Shown here piece by piece: positions 27,024 to 35,492 of a stretch of 50,971 nucleotides of DNA (the first letter of the stretch is position 1; each line of letters begins with the position of its first letter). The DNA lies in assembly GCA_040880405.1 (NCBI GenBank), contig JBBDIM010000014.1:1-50971 (forward strand), in the 5' to 3' direction. The stretch is from JBBDIM01 sp040880405. GTDB lineage: Bacteria > Planctomycetota > Planctomycetia > Pirellulales > Pirellulaceae. The translations under genes were made by a program, and so were the position numbers. Below the pieces are notes generated by a model. It did not search any database. It worked only from the letters and a program-made list of their open reading frames with translations, and was not told the DNA's origin.

Positions 27024-27926
27024 TTAGTTCCGGTGGTGCATTCCCAGTCGGTTGGAAAGGTAGCTCGCAAGGACCCCACCCAGCGAGTCGCTAGTGCGAA
27101 CTAGGGCGTAGTCGACCATGTTTTGAGCACATCGGCGACGGATTTGACCGCAAAACTCCTCAACAGCTTCCAGGTATCCTTCACGGAGGGCCTTCGGATT
27201 GCACGTCAGCGAGTCGATTTGCTCCATCCCCTCAAATCGAGTCGGCCCGCCGAATGGAAAGTCGAGCTCGTCGTCATCCATCACGTGCAGGACTAGGACA
27301 TCGTGCCCTCGCTTTCGCAACATGCTTAGCCCCTTGATGGTCGTCTCGACGTCGCCGAACAGGTCGGAGATCACGATCACCATTCCTCGACGGGTATAGG
27401 CCTCGGCGAACTCACGGCAGATTCCGTGCAAGTCGGTCTTATCGGCCGGTTTGCGAGCGCCGAGGGAATCGATCACGGTATTGAGGTGGGTCCTCTTGGT
27501 CAGAACCGGGACTTTGGCCCTTAATTGACTGTCGAAGACGGCACATCCAATGGCATCTTGTTGCCGCAAAATCAGATAAGCGAGGCAAGCCGCCGCGGTG
27601 GCGGCGTAGTTGTACTTGTTGAGCGGACCATTGCCGTAGGCCATACTGGCCGAGGCATCGACCAGCAGCATGCAGCGGAGGTTCGTGTCCTCCTCGTATT
27701 GCTTGATGACAAACCGGTCCTGCTTGCCCCAGACCTTCCAATCGACATGCCGGAGGTCGTCGCCGTAGGCGTACTCACGGTGCTGAAGGAACTCGATCGA
27801 TTGCCCAAAATAGGGGCTTTTGTGCATTCCGGAGAGGAAACCCTCCACGACATGGCGTGCGCGAATTTCCAGCTTAGCGATCTGGTTGATCGCCTCAGGA
27901 AGCAAATATTTTTTGGAATCGGGCAT
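27024..27926 (-). CDS. DUF58 family vWA-like protein
   Basis: 300 residues. The hallmark DUF58 motif YGDDLRHVDWKVWGK lies at about 54-68. A vWA-type fold follows, with MIDAS Asp90-Ser94 in LVDASASM and a later SDLFGD (187-192). No membrane segment or signal peptide is seen, so it is cytoplasmic. DUF58 proteins are the standard partners of MoxR ATPases and are thought to link them to client proteins. Start choice: ATG 27926 begins the conserved N-terminus; GTG 27929 and ATG 27941 are in frame, the latter lying directly against the AAGGAGG, too close to use it. The start falls inside the end of the MoxR gene (about 32-base overlap), consistent with coupling. Confidence 0.9.
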   Translation of the reverse strand: MPDSKKYLLPEAINQIAKLEIRARHVVEGFLSGMHKSPYFGQSIEFLQHREYAYGDDLRHVDWKVWGKQDRFVIKQYEEDTNLRCMLLVDASASMAYGNGPLNKYNYAATAAACLAYLILRQQDAIGCAVFDSQLRAKVPVLTKRTHLNTVIDSLGARKPADKTDLHGICREFAEAYTRRGMVIVISDLFGDVETTIKGLSMLRKRGHDVLVLHVMDDDELDFPFGGPTRFEGMEQIDSLTCNPKALREGYLEAVEEFCGQIRRRCAQNMVDYALVRTSDSLGGVLASYLSNRLGMHHRN

Positions 27927-28947
27927 CACTCGACAATTCATCCTCCTTCGCGGGCGTTTCCTGAATGATCCTCTCGATCACATCGTCCGAGGTCATGCCT
28001 TCGCTTTCGGCGCTGTAGTTCATCACCAAGCGATGACGCAATACTGGTTTGGCCAGGGCTTGAATGTCATCCGTGGTCACGTGAGTCCGGCCATGGAGTA
28101 GGGCCCTAGCCTTGCCGCCCAGGATCAAAAACTGAACCGCTCGGGGCCCGGCGCCCCAACTGACCGACTCCTTCACAAAATCTGGAATCCCCGGTTCGCC
28201 GACCCGGGTCTGGCGAGCGATGGAGACCGCGTAACGAATCACATGATCTGAAGCGGGAACCTCGCGCACAATCGCTTGCAATTCGAGGAGCTCCTCCGCA
28301 GTGAGAACCGTTTCTAGCTGCGAATGGTTGGCCGTCGTGGTCCGACGGGCAATCTCGAACTCGTCTGCGAACGACGGGTAGCGGACGAACACCTTGAACA
28401 TGAACCGATCTTGCTGCGCCTCCGGCAGCGGGTACGTCCCCTCCTGTTCAATTGGATTTTGAGTCGCGAGAACGAAAAACGGATCAGAAAGCTCATGCCG
28501 GACACGGCCGACCGTCACCGTTCGCTCTTGCATCGCCTCGAGCAGAGCGGCCTGTGTTTTTGGTGGAGTCCGGTTGATCTCATCCGCCAGAATTACGTGC
28601 GAGAAAAGCGGCCCTTCCAAGAACCGAAACTCTCGGGAACCGGTAGATTTGTTTTCTTCGATAATCTCCGTACCGGTGATATCGGCCGGCATGAGATCCG
28701 GGGTGAACTGGATCCGACTGAAGCTGAGATCCAACACCTTTGAAAGAGTGCTGACCATTAAGGTCTTGGCAAGGCCGGGTGCCCCTTCCAACAGGCAGTG
28801 GCCACGCGCGATCAAGCAGATTAACAGTTCCTCGATCACCTCGGTCTGCCCGACGATCACCTGCCCCAGTTGCTCCTGGATTCGGGTTCGAGCGAGTGCG
28901 ATTTTCTCAATGGAAGAATTTTGGGAAAGTGAATCTGAGTTGGACAT
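27895..28947 (-). CDS. MoxR family AAA+ ATPase
   Basis: 350 residues, typical for MoxR. The Walker A motif is GAPGLAKT (55-62), Walker B is VILADE (118-123) followed by INRTPPK, sensor 1 is ATQNP (161-165), and the arginine-finger region is AQQDRF (177-182). The C-terminal lid domain contains HGRTHVTTDDI and HRLVMNY. These cytoplasmic ATPases act as chaperones, inserting metals or cofactors or activating vWA-domain clients. Start ATG 28947 has AAGGAC five bases upstream. It is the first gene of the long minus-strand train, with 249 bases of likely promoter DNA before it. No other ATPase is encoded in the train, so it is the probable energy source for the whole assembly. Confidence 0.93.
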   Translation of the reverse strand: MSNSDSLSQNSSIEKIALARTRIQEQLGQVIVGQTEVIEELLICLIARGHCLLEGAPGLAKTLMVSTLSKVLDLSFSRIQFTPDLMPADITGTEIIEENKSTGSREFRFLEGPLFSHVILADEINRTPPKTQAALLEAMQERTVTVGRVRHELSDPFFVLATQNPIEQEGTYPLPEAQQDRFMFKVFVRYPSFADEFEIARRTTTANHSQLETVLTAEELLELQAIVREVPASDHVIRYAVSIARQTRVGEPGIPDFVKESVSWGAGPRAVQFLILGGKARALLHGRTHVTTDDIQALAKPVLRHRLVMNYSAESEGMTSDDVIERIIQETPAKEDELSSDARFQKIFAS

Positions 28948-29196
28948 CCCGTCCTTTCCTGTGAAAGCCTGAACAAATCTGGAGATCTGCGTCTTCGATG
29001 CCTACATTGGTTGTCACTCGCGATTCTTAAGAACACGCGGCACGACCAGTTCAGTTTAACACCCTAACTTTCGTTTGTGTTCTTCTAAATTCTTAAATTT
29101 ACCGGCTGCGACCCTACCATTACAACTTGATTTTTCCTATTTACCGGAACATTAAATTCCGGAACCACCTCTCGATTCGGCTTGCCTTGCAATGGT
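28948..29196 (-). promoter_or_regulatory. probable promoter region of the MoxR-vWA-HtrA train
   Basis: 249 bases between the propeller gene's stop and the MoxR start, both minus strand. It is AT-richer than the flanking genes. An inverted repeat CCGGAA/TTCCGG (29144-29149, 29157-29162) with a 7-nt loop is followed on the minus strand by A/T-rich sequence and could be a weak terminator of the propeller gene. No clear -35/-10 pair stands out, so promoter location is inferred from gene order only. Confidence 0.35.
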
Positions 29197-32100
29197 TTAT
29201 TCGATCGAGGGGGCACTTTCGGGTGGGAATGTAAAATTCATGGAATTTGCCGCCGGAGGGGCAGGTGCTCGCGGATCGTCGTTTGCGGTAAGCAGAATCG
29301 ACTGTGAATCGAATCGGAGGGTAATCTGTCCCTTCTCCGGCTCGCCCGAAACAACATAGCTGAGACTTGATTCGCCAAACTCACCACGAAACAAAATACG
29401 CCCGTCACGCCGATCGAGAATCAGGGCGGAGAGCATCGGTTTTGATTGAGCACTCCCTTCTATCGGGCGATTCAACCTCGCCACGAACGTCAGCACCGGT
29501 AATTCAATTGGCTGCAGCGATTCAACAAAATAGGTTTCGGAGACCCGAGCCGGTTCGTTCCACAGACGATCTCCCGTTTGGGCATTGAAGGCGTAAACCT
29601 CGCCTCGCAATACCGACTCGGAACTGTCGTGGGGAACGCAGCGGAATTGCAGACGGCGATCCGCCTCGAACGGCCGATAGGCCAGCAGGAATAGCTCACC
29701 GAATCCCTCCAGGATTTTGACTCGTTGAAGCGTTCCTGACTCCAATTGGTCCGTGAAGTGTGATTTGCCGTCAGCGAGATTCAAAACTTCAAATTTGCCG
29801 GAGGGTTGCAGAATCGCCAACTGGTTTCGTCGGTTTAAGAGTGCGGCTTGCGATCCATTTGCCGGTTGACGCTGCCAGACCGTTTCGCCTGTCTCGGCAT
29901 CGATTCCCTGAATCTCGTAAGTGCGGTCATTGTTGTCCGGTAGAGAGCTTTCCTTCCAGCAAACGAGAATCCCCTCGTGATCGGTCCAAATCCGAAGCGG
30001 ATCGGGGAGGTCGATCTCGCGGACAAGCGTTCCATTGTCGATGGAAAACACCAAGGCCCGGACATCGGGACCCGCCGAATTAGAACGCCCGGGGGGGATA
30101 GCTACGACGTATCGCTCGGAACAGATCAATTGAGAGCCGATCGGAGTTCGATCTCGCTGCCAAAGAATTTCTCCGTTGAGCGGGTCGACGCAAACCACTT
30201 TTGCGCCAAGTTGGTAAACCATGGTTCCATGGGCTGTCAGACTGAATTGTCCGATCGGTTTCCCTCCGTCGTTGGCTTTAGTCACTCGTTCGCCGAACGG
30301 GTTTTCTCCGGACTTGGCAGTAATTCGAGCGGTGCGACCCCGAGACCCTGGAACCTCATTTTGCAGCTGCACGCTCCATAACAATCGTTCTTCGGAGGAA
30401 CCAGCAGGCCTGGGAAGCGTGTCGAAGACCTGAATCTCATCCCCCAGCGAAATGGCCAACAAGTGACCGAGTTGCTCGGCGTAGACCGCCCCGATTTGCG
30501 GGTTGTACAGTTGCTTGCCGCTTTCCGTATTGAATGGAATTCTGACCGTCAATTCGCCCGAGGAATCGTTGACCAAAAACTGGTTGGACTGGTTGTCGAG
30601 CCGAATCCCGAATCCGCTTTGGACGACTTGATTCAACTCCCGGAGTCGGATCGAGTAATTTTGGCGAGTGATGATCGGAGTATGTTGTTCAGACCGCACG
30701 GTGTAGTCTCGATAGCCCCAGCGAGATTGCGCCATCGCCCCACTACCTGTACGCCCATCCCCAGTTTTCTCCGCCAGGACTTCTGAGACGGATTGGTTAC
30801 CCCGTACCGCGATATCGGAAAATTGCTCTGCAAGCAGTTCGAACCATTTGGTGGCTTGTTTTGGCATCTGTTCGGTCTCACAAAGTTCTGCCAGCGCCAG
30901 TATCAAGCGAGCCTTATCCTGTGCGGGAACCTGATCTACGAAAAGCCCTCGCAACGCGATTTCCCCCTCAAGTAGGCGCCCATCCTTCAATAGTCGCGCG
31001 GTGCGGCGGATTCGCGCTTCGCGGGACACATCAAAGGGATGAAAATGCGTCGCAAAACGATGTAATCGTTCAACTTCATCCGCTTCGCCGGAAGCGATTT
31101 CATCAAGCCGCGCCTGGAGTGTGGATTCGATTTTCTCAAGCTCCGCGTCCTCCGCTGTAGGAGCGAGCTCCACCATGTAGCCCCGCAGTACTCGACTATG
31201 GTGGGCTTTCAAGTCGGGTTCGAGGGAGTCGAGGTGCAGTTCCTCCGCGGTTTGGTCATCTCCGTGCAGAACTTCCGCCAAATCCGCGAATTCCAAATAA
31301 GCCTCGAAAGCCTCGAGGGTTTTCCCCTGACGATGCCGACCCGTGGCTTTAAGCCTAGCCAAAAGTAGCTGGTCCTCGGCGGTTTCCACCAACGATTCGA
31401 GCTGGGGGATTAAATTTTGGTGGTCATCGAAGTCGGCCCGTAGAGCCGCCAGGCCGGTGGACACTAGAGCATGTCGGGTTTCGTCCACCTGGTCCAATTC
31501 GTAGGATCGCTGGAGTGAGGCTAGGGCATCCGTGAGATTGCCATCGTGAAGCCGCAATGAACCCTGATGCCGAAGCGCCTCGGCGTCGTCCGAATTGTTT
31601 GCTAACCTTTGTTCGACCTCGCGTCGCAAGGCATCGATTTGTTTGAACGCGGTAACGTATTCCGGACTCACCGCGAGTACAAATTGGTCGTAGCAAACCA
31701 GGTTCCCCAATTCACCTCCCGAACTTATCGGTTGGCCGAACTCGCCGGATTTGATATCGATCGGAAGGATCGTCTCTTTTGTCGTAGGGAGAAAATACGT
31801 CCCTTCTCGACGGAAGCCGTATCCACCGGGGGCGGTGCCTTCCGGCAGGGAGGTTTCCCCGCCCCGCCATGCCGGCTCGCCGGTAGCCACGTCGATTCCA
31901 ATCAGCGAATCGCTGTTGATTTGGAGCAAAATTCCGCCCTCGACACAGGCGATTGTTAGGCCGTTATCGCGGGGGCGAGTCCACCGTTGTTTTCCGGTCA
32001 AGAGGTCGAGACAAAGAAGCTCGTCCGAGTCGGGTGGGGTCACCAACACGTGGCTACCATAAATAACTGGGGTTCCATCGGTCCAGCGATTACCGAATAA

Positions 32101-33903
32101 CGACTCGTCTTGGTTGTTTGTCCGACTGTTGATCGTGATCCGTCGGTTATTCCGAGCCTGTTCGATCTCCTTATATTGATAGCCCCAAAGAATCGTTCGA
32201 CTCACCGTATCAATGGCGACCAATACACCGGCGTTCGTGGGACAGATTAGGATTCCGCCATGATACGAAGGAGAGGCTGCCAAGCTAAAATCGGTAGTCA
32301 AATCCTGCTGAGCCGGGGAATGGGAGAGTTGCTGCGACCACAGGACCGACCCGGTTTCCGGATCAAGCGAAAGTAGCCTCGTCTCGTCAATAATTCGGGC
32401 CAGGGCGAACAATTGCCCGTCAACCGGAAGGGGAGGCCCCAGGAACCGGGCTCCAGAAAGTCCTTCGCCATTATCCTCTTCCGAATTGCCCAGCATCCAA
32501 ACCGTAGCGCCTTCACGATTGATATCGAGGCTCATTAGACTGTTTTGTTTCATCTGACGAGTCGCGCGCATCATAAAATTGGCATTGCCAACTCTTAAAG
32601 CGGAACCATTGGCCACGGGATCCTCATGCACGAAAAAGACCCGCTCCCCATCAGAAGACAAATGGCCCCGGGCGCTATCGGCCCAGATCGCGTATTCCAG
32701 TAAGTCGCCACTGCCGTCGGCGTTAAACGCGGGATCAGCGGTGGGAGGATCGTTGGTTTCTGAATCGAGGCTATCCCATGGAAACTTCCATAGGATTTTG
32801 CCACTGCGAACATCGGTGGCCAACAGGGAATTGGGGGTGCGAAAAATTACCTGATCTTGAACTACCAATGGTTGAATCGCCGGAATCACCGGCAACTGAT
32901 TATCCAGCAGGCGCTGCTTAGCTTTCTGGATCCGTTCCTGCTCTTGGCGACTGTGTGCCAAACGGACGTTCCACATGACTTCCCGCAGCGGTTCGCTTCC
33001 TCGCGACTGGGCATTGCGGGTCGCGTCACCTTGAAAGAGCATCCAGGTAAACGGCTTTTGGCCGAGCGAGGTATGTATCCGAACGAGTTGATCCAGTAGT
33101 TTCTCCGGTTGCCACCCCATTTTGTCGTTGGGGATCTCAGGGAGTAGGCGATTTTGGGCACCGTGTTGATCTAGGAAGGACTCCAAGTCCTGCAAGGCCG
33201 ACTTGCGATCACCACTACTGGCCCGGCAGACAATCTTTAAGACCTCTGATTCCATGACCAAGTCGCGGCGATTGGGGCGGATATCCTCCAGTTTACTGAG
33301 CAAGAGATAAGCCCCTTCCCATTGGCGGCGATCCATCAGCAATCGCGCTAAAATGATCGTTGCCTTTTCACCCGCTTTGGTGTGCAGGTAACGGCGAATG
33401 ACCTCCCCCAGCTTTTCCGGGTCCTGGGATTTCAAGCCCTCATCGAGAATTGCCCGGGCTTCCGCCCCAACCAGCAATTGGTAGGCGTCCCATACCGAAT
33501 TGGGTAGCTCAGCCATCATTCCGGAAATATATGCCTTAAGGCTCTCGTTGGCGGGTTTGCCCACTTCGGAGCGGGTGACGTAATCTTCGTACTCTGAATC
33601 GGACAGAATAGATGCGAGTTCCTGGGCCGCGTCGGTCCACCGTTTGTCCTCGGCGGCGGTTCGAATTCGTTCGATCCGGATCGATTGCTCGCGCGGGACC
33701 GGGAGAAATAACGATTCGTCGGGTCGGAAGTCGAATTCTCCAAACTGCCCGAGTCCCGTCTGGGAATATGCAATTCGCAAGGAGACAGCGTCCGCGGCCT
33801 GGGTGATCGCAGTCGGGATAACGACCAAAACTCCCAGCGCTAAAAGGAGCGGGCGGACCATGGGTCGCTTGAGAGTTGGGGGGTGAAACTGCGTGCTTGC
33901 CAT
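29197..33903 (-). CDS. giant secreted double PQQ-like beta-propeller protein with TPR region
   Basis: 1568 residues. A signal peptide (about 1-37, cleavage near TQAAD) is followed by a helical, TPR-like region (about 80-290). A first PQQ-like beta-propeller spans about 335-760, with blades such as LLATDVRSGKILWKFPW and LLCLDLLTGKQRWTRPRDNG. A second TPR-like region (about 770-1050; NNSDDAEALRHQGSLRLHDG) and a second propeller (about 1085-1530; DPLNGEILWQRDRTPIG and DAETGETVWQRQPANG) complete it. There is no calcium or quinone-site signature, so it is probably a binding scaffold rather than a quinoprotein dehydrogenase. The start is ATG 33903 with AGGG rather far upstream; ATG 33861 is an alternative. 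It stands as a single gene with about 540 bases of upstream DNA. Its size and architecture echo the smaller propeller at 40545. Confidence 0.85.
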   Translation of the reverse strand: MASTQFHPPTLKRPMVRPLLLALGVLVVIPTAITQAADAVSLRIAYSQTGLGQFGEFDFRPDESLFLPVPREQSIRIERIRTAAEDKRWTDAAQELASILSDSEYEDYVTRSEVGKPANESLKAYISGMMAELPNSVWDAYQLLVGAEARAILDEGLKSQDPEKLGEVIRRYLHTKAGEKATIILARLLMDRRQWEGAYLLLSKLEDIRPNRRDLVMESEVLKIVCRASSGDRKSALQDLESFLDQHGAQNRLLPEIPNDKMGWQPEKLLDQLVRIHTSLGQKPFTWMLFQGDATRNAQSRGSEPLREVMWNVRLAHSRQEQERIQKAKQRLLDNQLPVIPAIQPLVVQDQVIFRTPNSLLATDVRSGKILWKFPWDSLDSETNDPPTADPAFNADGSGDLLEYAIWADSARGHLSSDGERVFFVHEDPVANGSALRVGNANFMMRATRQMKQNSLMSLDINREGATVWMLGNSEEDNGEGLSGARFLGPPLPVDGQLFALARIIDETRLLSLDPETGSVLWSQQLSHSPAQQDLTTDFSLAASPSYHGGILICPTNAGVLVAIDTVSRTILWGYQYKEIEQARNNRRITINSRTNNQDESLFGNRWTDGTPVIYGSHVLVTPPDSDELLCLDLLTGKQRWTRPRDNGLTIACVEGGILLQINSDSLIGIDVATGEPAWRGGETSLPEGTAPGGYGFRREGTYFLPTTKETILPIDIKSGEFGQPISSGGELGNLVCYDQFVLAVSPEYVTAFKQIDALRREVEQRLANNSDDAEALRHQGSLRLHDGNLTDALASLQRSYELDQVDETRHALVSTGLAALRADFDDHQNLIPQLESLVETAEDQLLLARLKATGRHRQGKTLEAFEAYLEFADLAEVLHGDDQTAEELHLDSLEPDLKAHHSRVLRGYMVELAPTAEDAELEKIESTLQARLDEIASGEADEVERLHRFATHFHPFDVSREARIRRTARLLKDGRLLEGEIALRGLFVDQVPAQDKARLILALAELCETEQMPKQATKWFELLAEQFSDIAVRGNQSVSEVLAEKTGDGRTGSGAMAQSRWGYRDYTVRSEQHTPIITRQNYSIRLRELNQVVQSGFGIRLDNQSNQFLVNDSSGELTVRIPFNTESGKQLYNPQIGAVYAEQLGHLLAISLGDEIQVFDTLPRPAGSSEERLLWSVQLQNEVPGSRGRTARITAKSGENPFGERVTKANDGGKPIGQFSLTAHGTMVYQLGAKVVCVDPLNGEILWQRDRTPIGSQLICSERYVVAIPPGRSNSAGPDVRALVFSIDNGTLVREIDLPDPLRIWTDHEGILVCWKESSLPDNNDRTYEIQGIDAETGETVWQRQPANGSQAALLNRRNQLAILQPSGKFEVLNLADGKSHFTDQLESGTLQRVKILEGFGELFLLAYRPFEADRRLQFRCVPHDSSESVLRGEVYAFNAQTGDRLWNEPARVSETYFVESLQPIELPVLTFVARLNRPIEGSAQSKPMLSALILDRRDGRILFRGEFGESSLSYVVSGEPEKGQITLRFDSQSILLTANDDPRAPAPPAANSMNFTFPPESAPSIE

Positions 33904-34443
33904 GCTTGCTTGGTTTCCCTGCGGAATGAACCGCTGCCTGAAGAGGTCGTGCCCCGAGGCGACTACCCTGAAGTGGCACTCCCCCGAGACGAGATTTCTC
34001 TAATCCAAACTGTACTTTACGCTAATCGAGGAAAATAGACCAATCGATAATGTCCGATCCGAGCAGAATTCACAGTAACGCCAGTTTGAGATGAGATTTG
34101 CCGGCTCGCGAGCCGCACCTGCGGATAAGGGGCTTTCGCGAGCCCCGATTGATACTGTCAAAAGGACCCATTCTTGTAAGTTTTGAGGTGGGCGAAGGTC
34201 GACTACCGCTCGGATTCGGTGTGACAGATGAGATCGCGATCGAACGCGGGGGAGCCGATTTAGGCTGAGAATTTTGGTGTTTTAATCCCTAAAACACGAT
34301 TTTTCTCGGTATTTATCCCGTTTTAGGCCATTTTGGCCTTTGGCAGTCTTGAAAAACCGTGGCAAGCTTTTTTAATCAACGCGTTCCGAAACGCGGAATT
34401 GTTTAAAGACTAACCGGACGGCCTCGCAAGGAGGGAAACCTAC
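33904..34443. other. divergent intergenic region upstream of the propeller and HU genes
   Basis: 540 bases with no convincing ORF. Two hairpins lie close together: the 14-nt palindrome CGGCTCGCGAGCCG (34102-34115) and GGGGCT/AGCCCC (34129-34146, 6-nt loop). Closer to HU are an 8-bp inverted repeat (34277-34297, listed separately) and AGGCC/GGCCT (34325-34339). The region must carry promoters for both neighbours, but no clear consensus is visible. Confidence 0.4.
34277..34297. promoter_or_regulatory. 8-bp inverted repeat upstream of HU
   Basis: GTGTTTTA and TAAAACAC flank ATCCC exactly, about 150 bases before the HU start and followed by GATTTTT. It could be an operator for the HU promoter (nucleoid proteins are often autoregulated) or an AT-rich terminator-like stem. 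The sequence alone does not decide. Confidence 0.35.
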
Positions 34444-34776
34444 ATGGCAAAAAAAGCTGCTGCACCGAAGAAGCCACCTACCAAGACCGAACTGCTGACG
34501 AACATCGCTGAAGCGACGGGTGTCGCGAAGAAGGATGTCGCCGCGGTTTTGGACGGTCTGTCGAAGGAAATCGAGAAAGCCCTGGGCCGAAGTGGCGCGG
34601 GCGCGATCGCGATTCCTGGAATCGTCAAGATCGAAAAGAAGAAAGTTCCTGCACGTCCCGCTAAGAAGGGGGTTCCGAACCCGTTCAAACCGGGTGAATT
34701 GATGGATGTCGCGGCGAAGCCCGCCTCGACCAAAGTCAAGGTCCGTCCCCTCAAGAGCCTTAAAGACATGGCCTAA
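34444..34776 (+). CDS. HU family DNA-binding protein with Lys/Ala/Pro N-terminal tail
   Basis: 110 residues, against about 90 for classical HU. The first 13 residues form a basic tail rich in Lys, Ala and Pro (MAKKAAAPKKPP), followed by the HU helical region (TKTELLTNIAEATGVAKKDV) and the beta-arm segment (GAGAIAIPGIVKIEKKK, then KKGVPNPFKPGE), ending with the KVKVRPLKSLKD C-terminus. HU dimers bend and compact DNA; the arm normally ends in a proline that inserts into DNA, present here as NPFKPG. The ribosome binding site is AAGGAGGGAAACCTAC, AAGGAGG lying nine bases before ATG 34444, among the strongest in the window. This suggests high expression. A run of terminator hairpins follows. The long upstream region has an inverted repeat that might be used for regulation. 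Confidence 0.93.
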   Translation: MAKKAAAPKKPPTKTELLTNIAEATGVAKKDVAAVLDGLSKEIEKALGRSGAGAIAIPGIVKIEKKKVPARPAKKGVPNPFKPGELMDVAAKPASTKVKVRPLKSLKDMA

Positions 34777-34820
34777 TCTGGCAATAGTTTGAGGCGTTGA
34801 AGTCTAAAGGCTTCTGTCTG

Positions 34821-34837
34821 GCCCGCCCAGGGCGGGC
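34821..34837. other. GC-rich hairpin after HU
   Basis: GCCCGCC (34821-34827) pairs with GGCGGGC (34831-34837) around a 3-nt loop. No U-tract follows, so alone it is not a canonical terminator. It may stabilise the HU mRNA 3' end or act with the terminator 24 bases further on. Confidence 0.4.
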
Positions 34838-34860
34838 GATCACGTTACGAATTGGACCTT

Positions 34861-34900
34861 AAAACTTTCGGTGTGCTTCGCGCACCGAAAGTTTTATTTT
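34861..34900 (+). terminator. strong Rho-independent terminator of HU
   Basis: A 16-bp stem, with one G-U wobble, pairs 34861-34876 with 34880-34895 around TTC, followed by the T-rich TTTTATTTT. It lies 84 bases after the HU stop. Stem length and T-tract make this the best plus-strand terminator in the window. Confidence 0.85.
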
Positions 34901-34916
34901 GCGCCAAGAAATGACG

Positions 34917-34943
34917 AAAGGCCCTCACTTTAGGGGCCTTTTT
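34917..34943. terminator. second terminator hairpin between HU and tRNA-Phe
   Basis: AAAGGCCC (34917-34924) pairs with GGGCCTTT (34934-34941), 9-nt loop, followed on the plus strand by TTTTT. It could back up the HU terminator. Read on the minus strand it lies about 75 bases after tRNA-Phe with a weak U-tract (TTTCGTC), so it might serve both directions. Confidence 0.6.
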
Positions 34944-35017
34944 GACAGTTTGAGACAATCCCGTATCGCCCCAAGTTCGCCGGCGAGGTTACTAAGATTA
35001 TCGAAGATAGAAGATAG

Positions 35018-35090
35018 TGGTCAGAGCCGGAATCGAACCGGCGACACATGGATTTTCAGTCCATTGCTCTACCAACTGAGCTATCTGACC
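35018..35090 (-). tRNA. tRNA-Phe (anticodon GAA)
   Basis: The minus strand folds into a complete cloverleaf of 73 nt. The 7-bp acceptor stem is GGTCAGA with TCTGACC, with discriminator A. The D arm is GCTC-AGTTGGTA-GAGC, the anticodon arm ATGGA-CTGAAAA-TCCAT with GAA at the loop centre, and the T arm GCCGG-TTCGATT-CCGGC. The 3' CCA is not encoded (ACT in the DNA), so it must be added after transcription. It stands alone on the minus strand. Confidence 0.97.
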
Positions 35091-35171
35091 CTGAGCAGGA
35101 AAGTTCGCAAGTTTACGGCTCAGATTGTGGGTTGTCAATTGGGCCCCGACCGAAGGAATTTTCACATCCAC

Positions 35172-35195
35172 ATCCGGCAAAATATCCGGCAAAAT
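35172..35195. repeat. perfect tandem 12-bp repeat upstream of tRNA-Phe
   Basis: ATCCGGCAAAAT occurs twice without a gap (35172-35183 and 35184-35195), about 80 bases upstream of tRNA-Phe on its strand. This could be a recent slippage duplication or a pair of protein-binding sites. Nothing further supports either. Confidence 0.6.
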
Positions 35196-35463
35196 TTTGG
35201 GCAACATTCTAGAAAGCTATCACTTCACCACTTCAAAATTTGCTTGCTCCTCACCACGTGATGAACGTGGGTTGAAACGCCCCGTTTCAGGAGTGCCCGA
35301 AATGAGGCCCTGCTTGTTTCGTTAACGCGATAGAAAGTACGAGATTCGCTTACTTGTAGCGCCTTTCCATTGCCGGGAAATCGGGCTAAGGGGAAATTAA
35401 TGGGCGTTGTATTCGCACTGTGTCCGTTGGCATGTTTCGTGGATCCGCACGTGGGTCCAACGG

Positions 35464-35492
35464 AAATAAGCGGTGTCTTTAAATAAGCGGTG
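35464..35492. repeat. 12-bp direct repeat pair upstream of the TolQR cluster
   Basis: AAATAAGCGGTG occurs at 35464-35475 and 35481-35492, a 17-base period. It lies about 300 bases before the first gene of the cluster. Direct repeats of this spacing can be activator half-sites, but this is only a possibility. Confidence 0.5.

Noticed and set aside
29144..29162. CCGGAA inverted repeat as a strong terminator
   Set aside because: Only six base pairs and no proper U-tract; kept only as a possibility within the intergenic entry.
35018..35090. tRNA-Phe as an integration site of a genomic island
   Set aside because: No integrase, no repeated tRNA 3' end and no composition shift are visible on either side.
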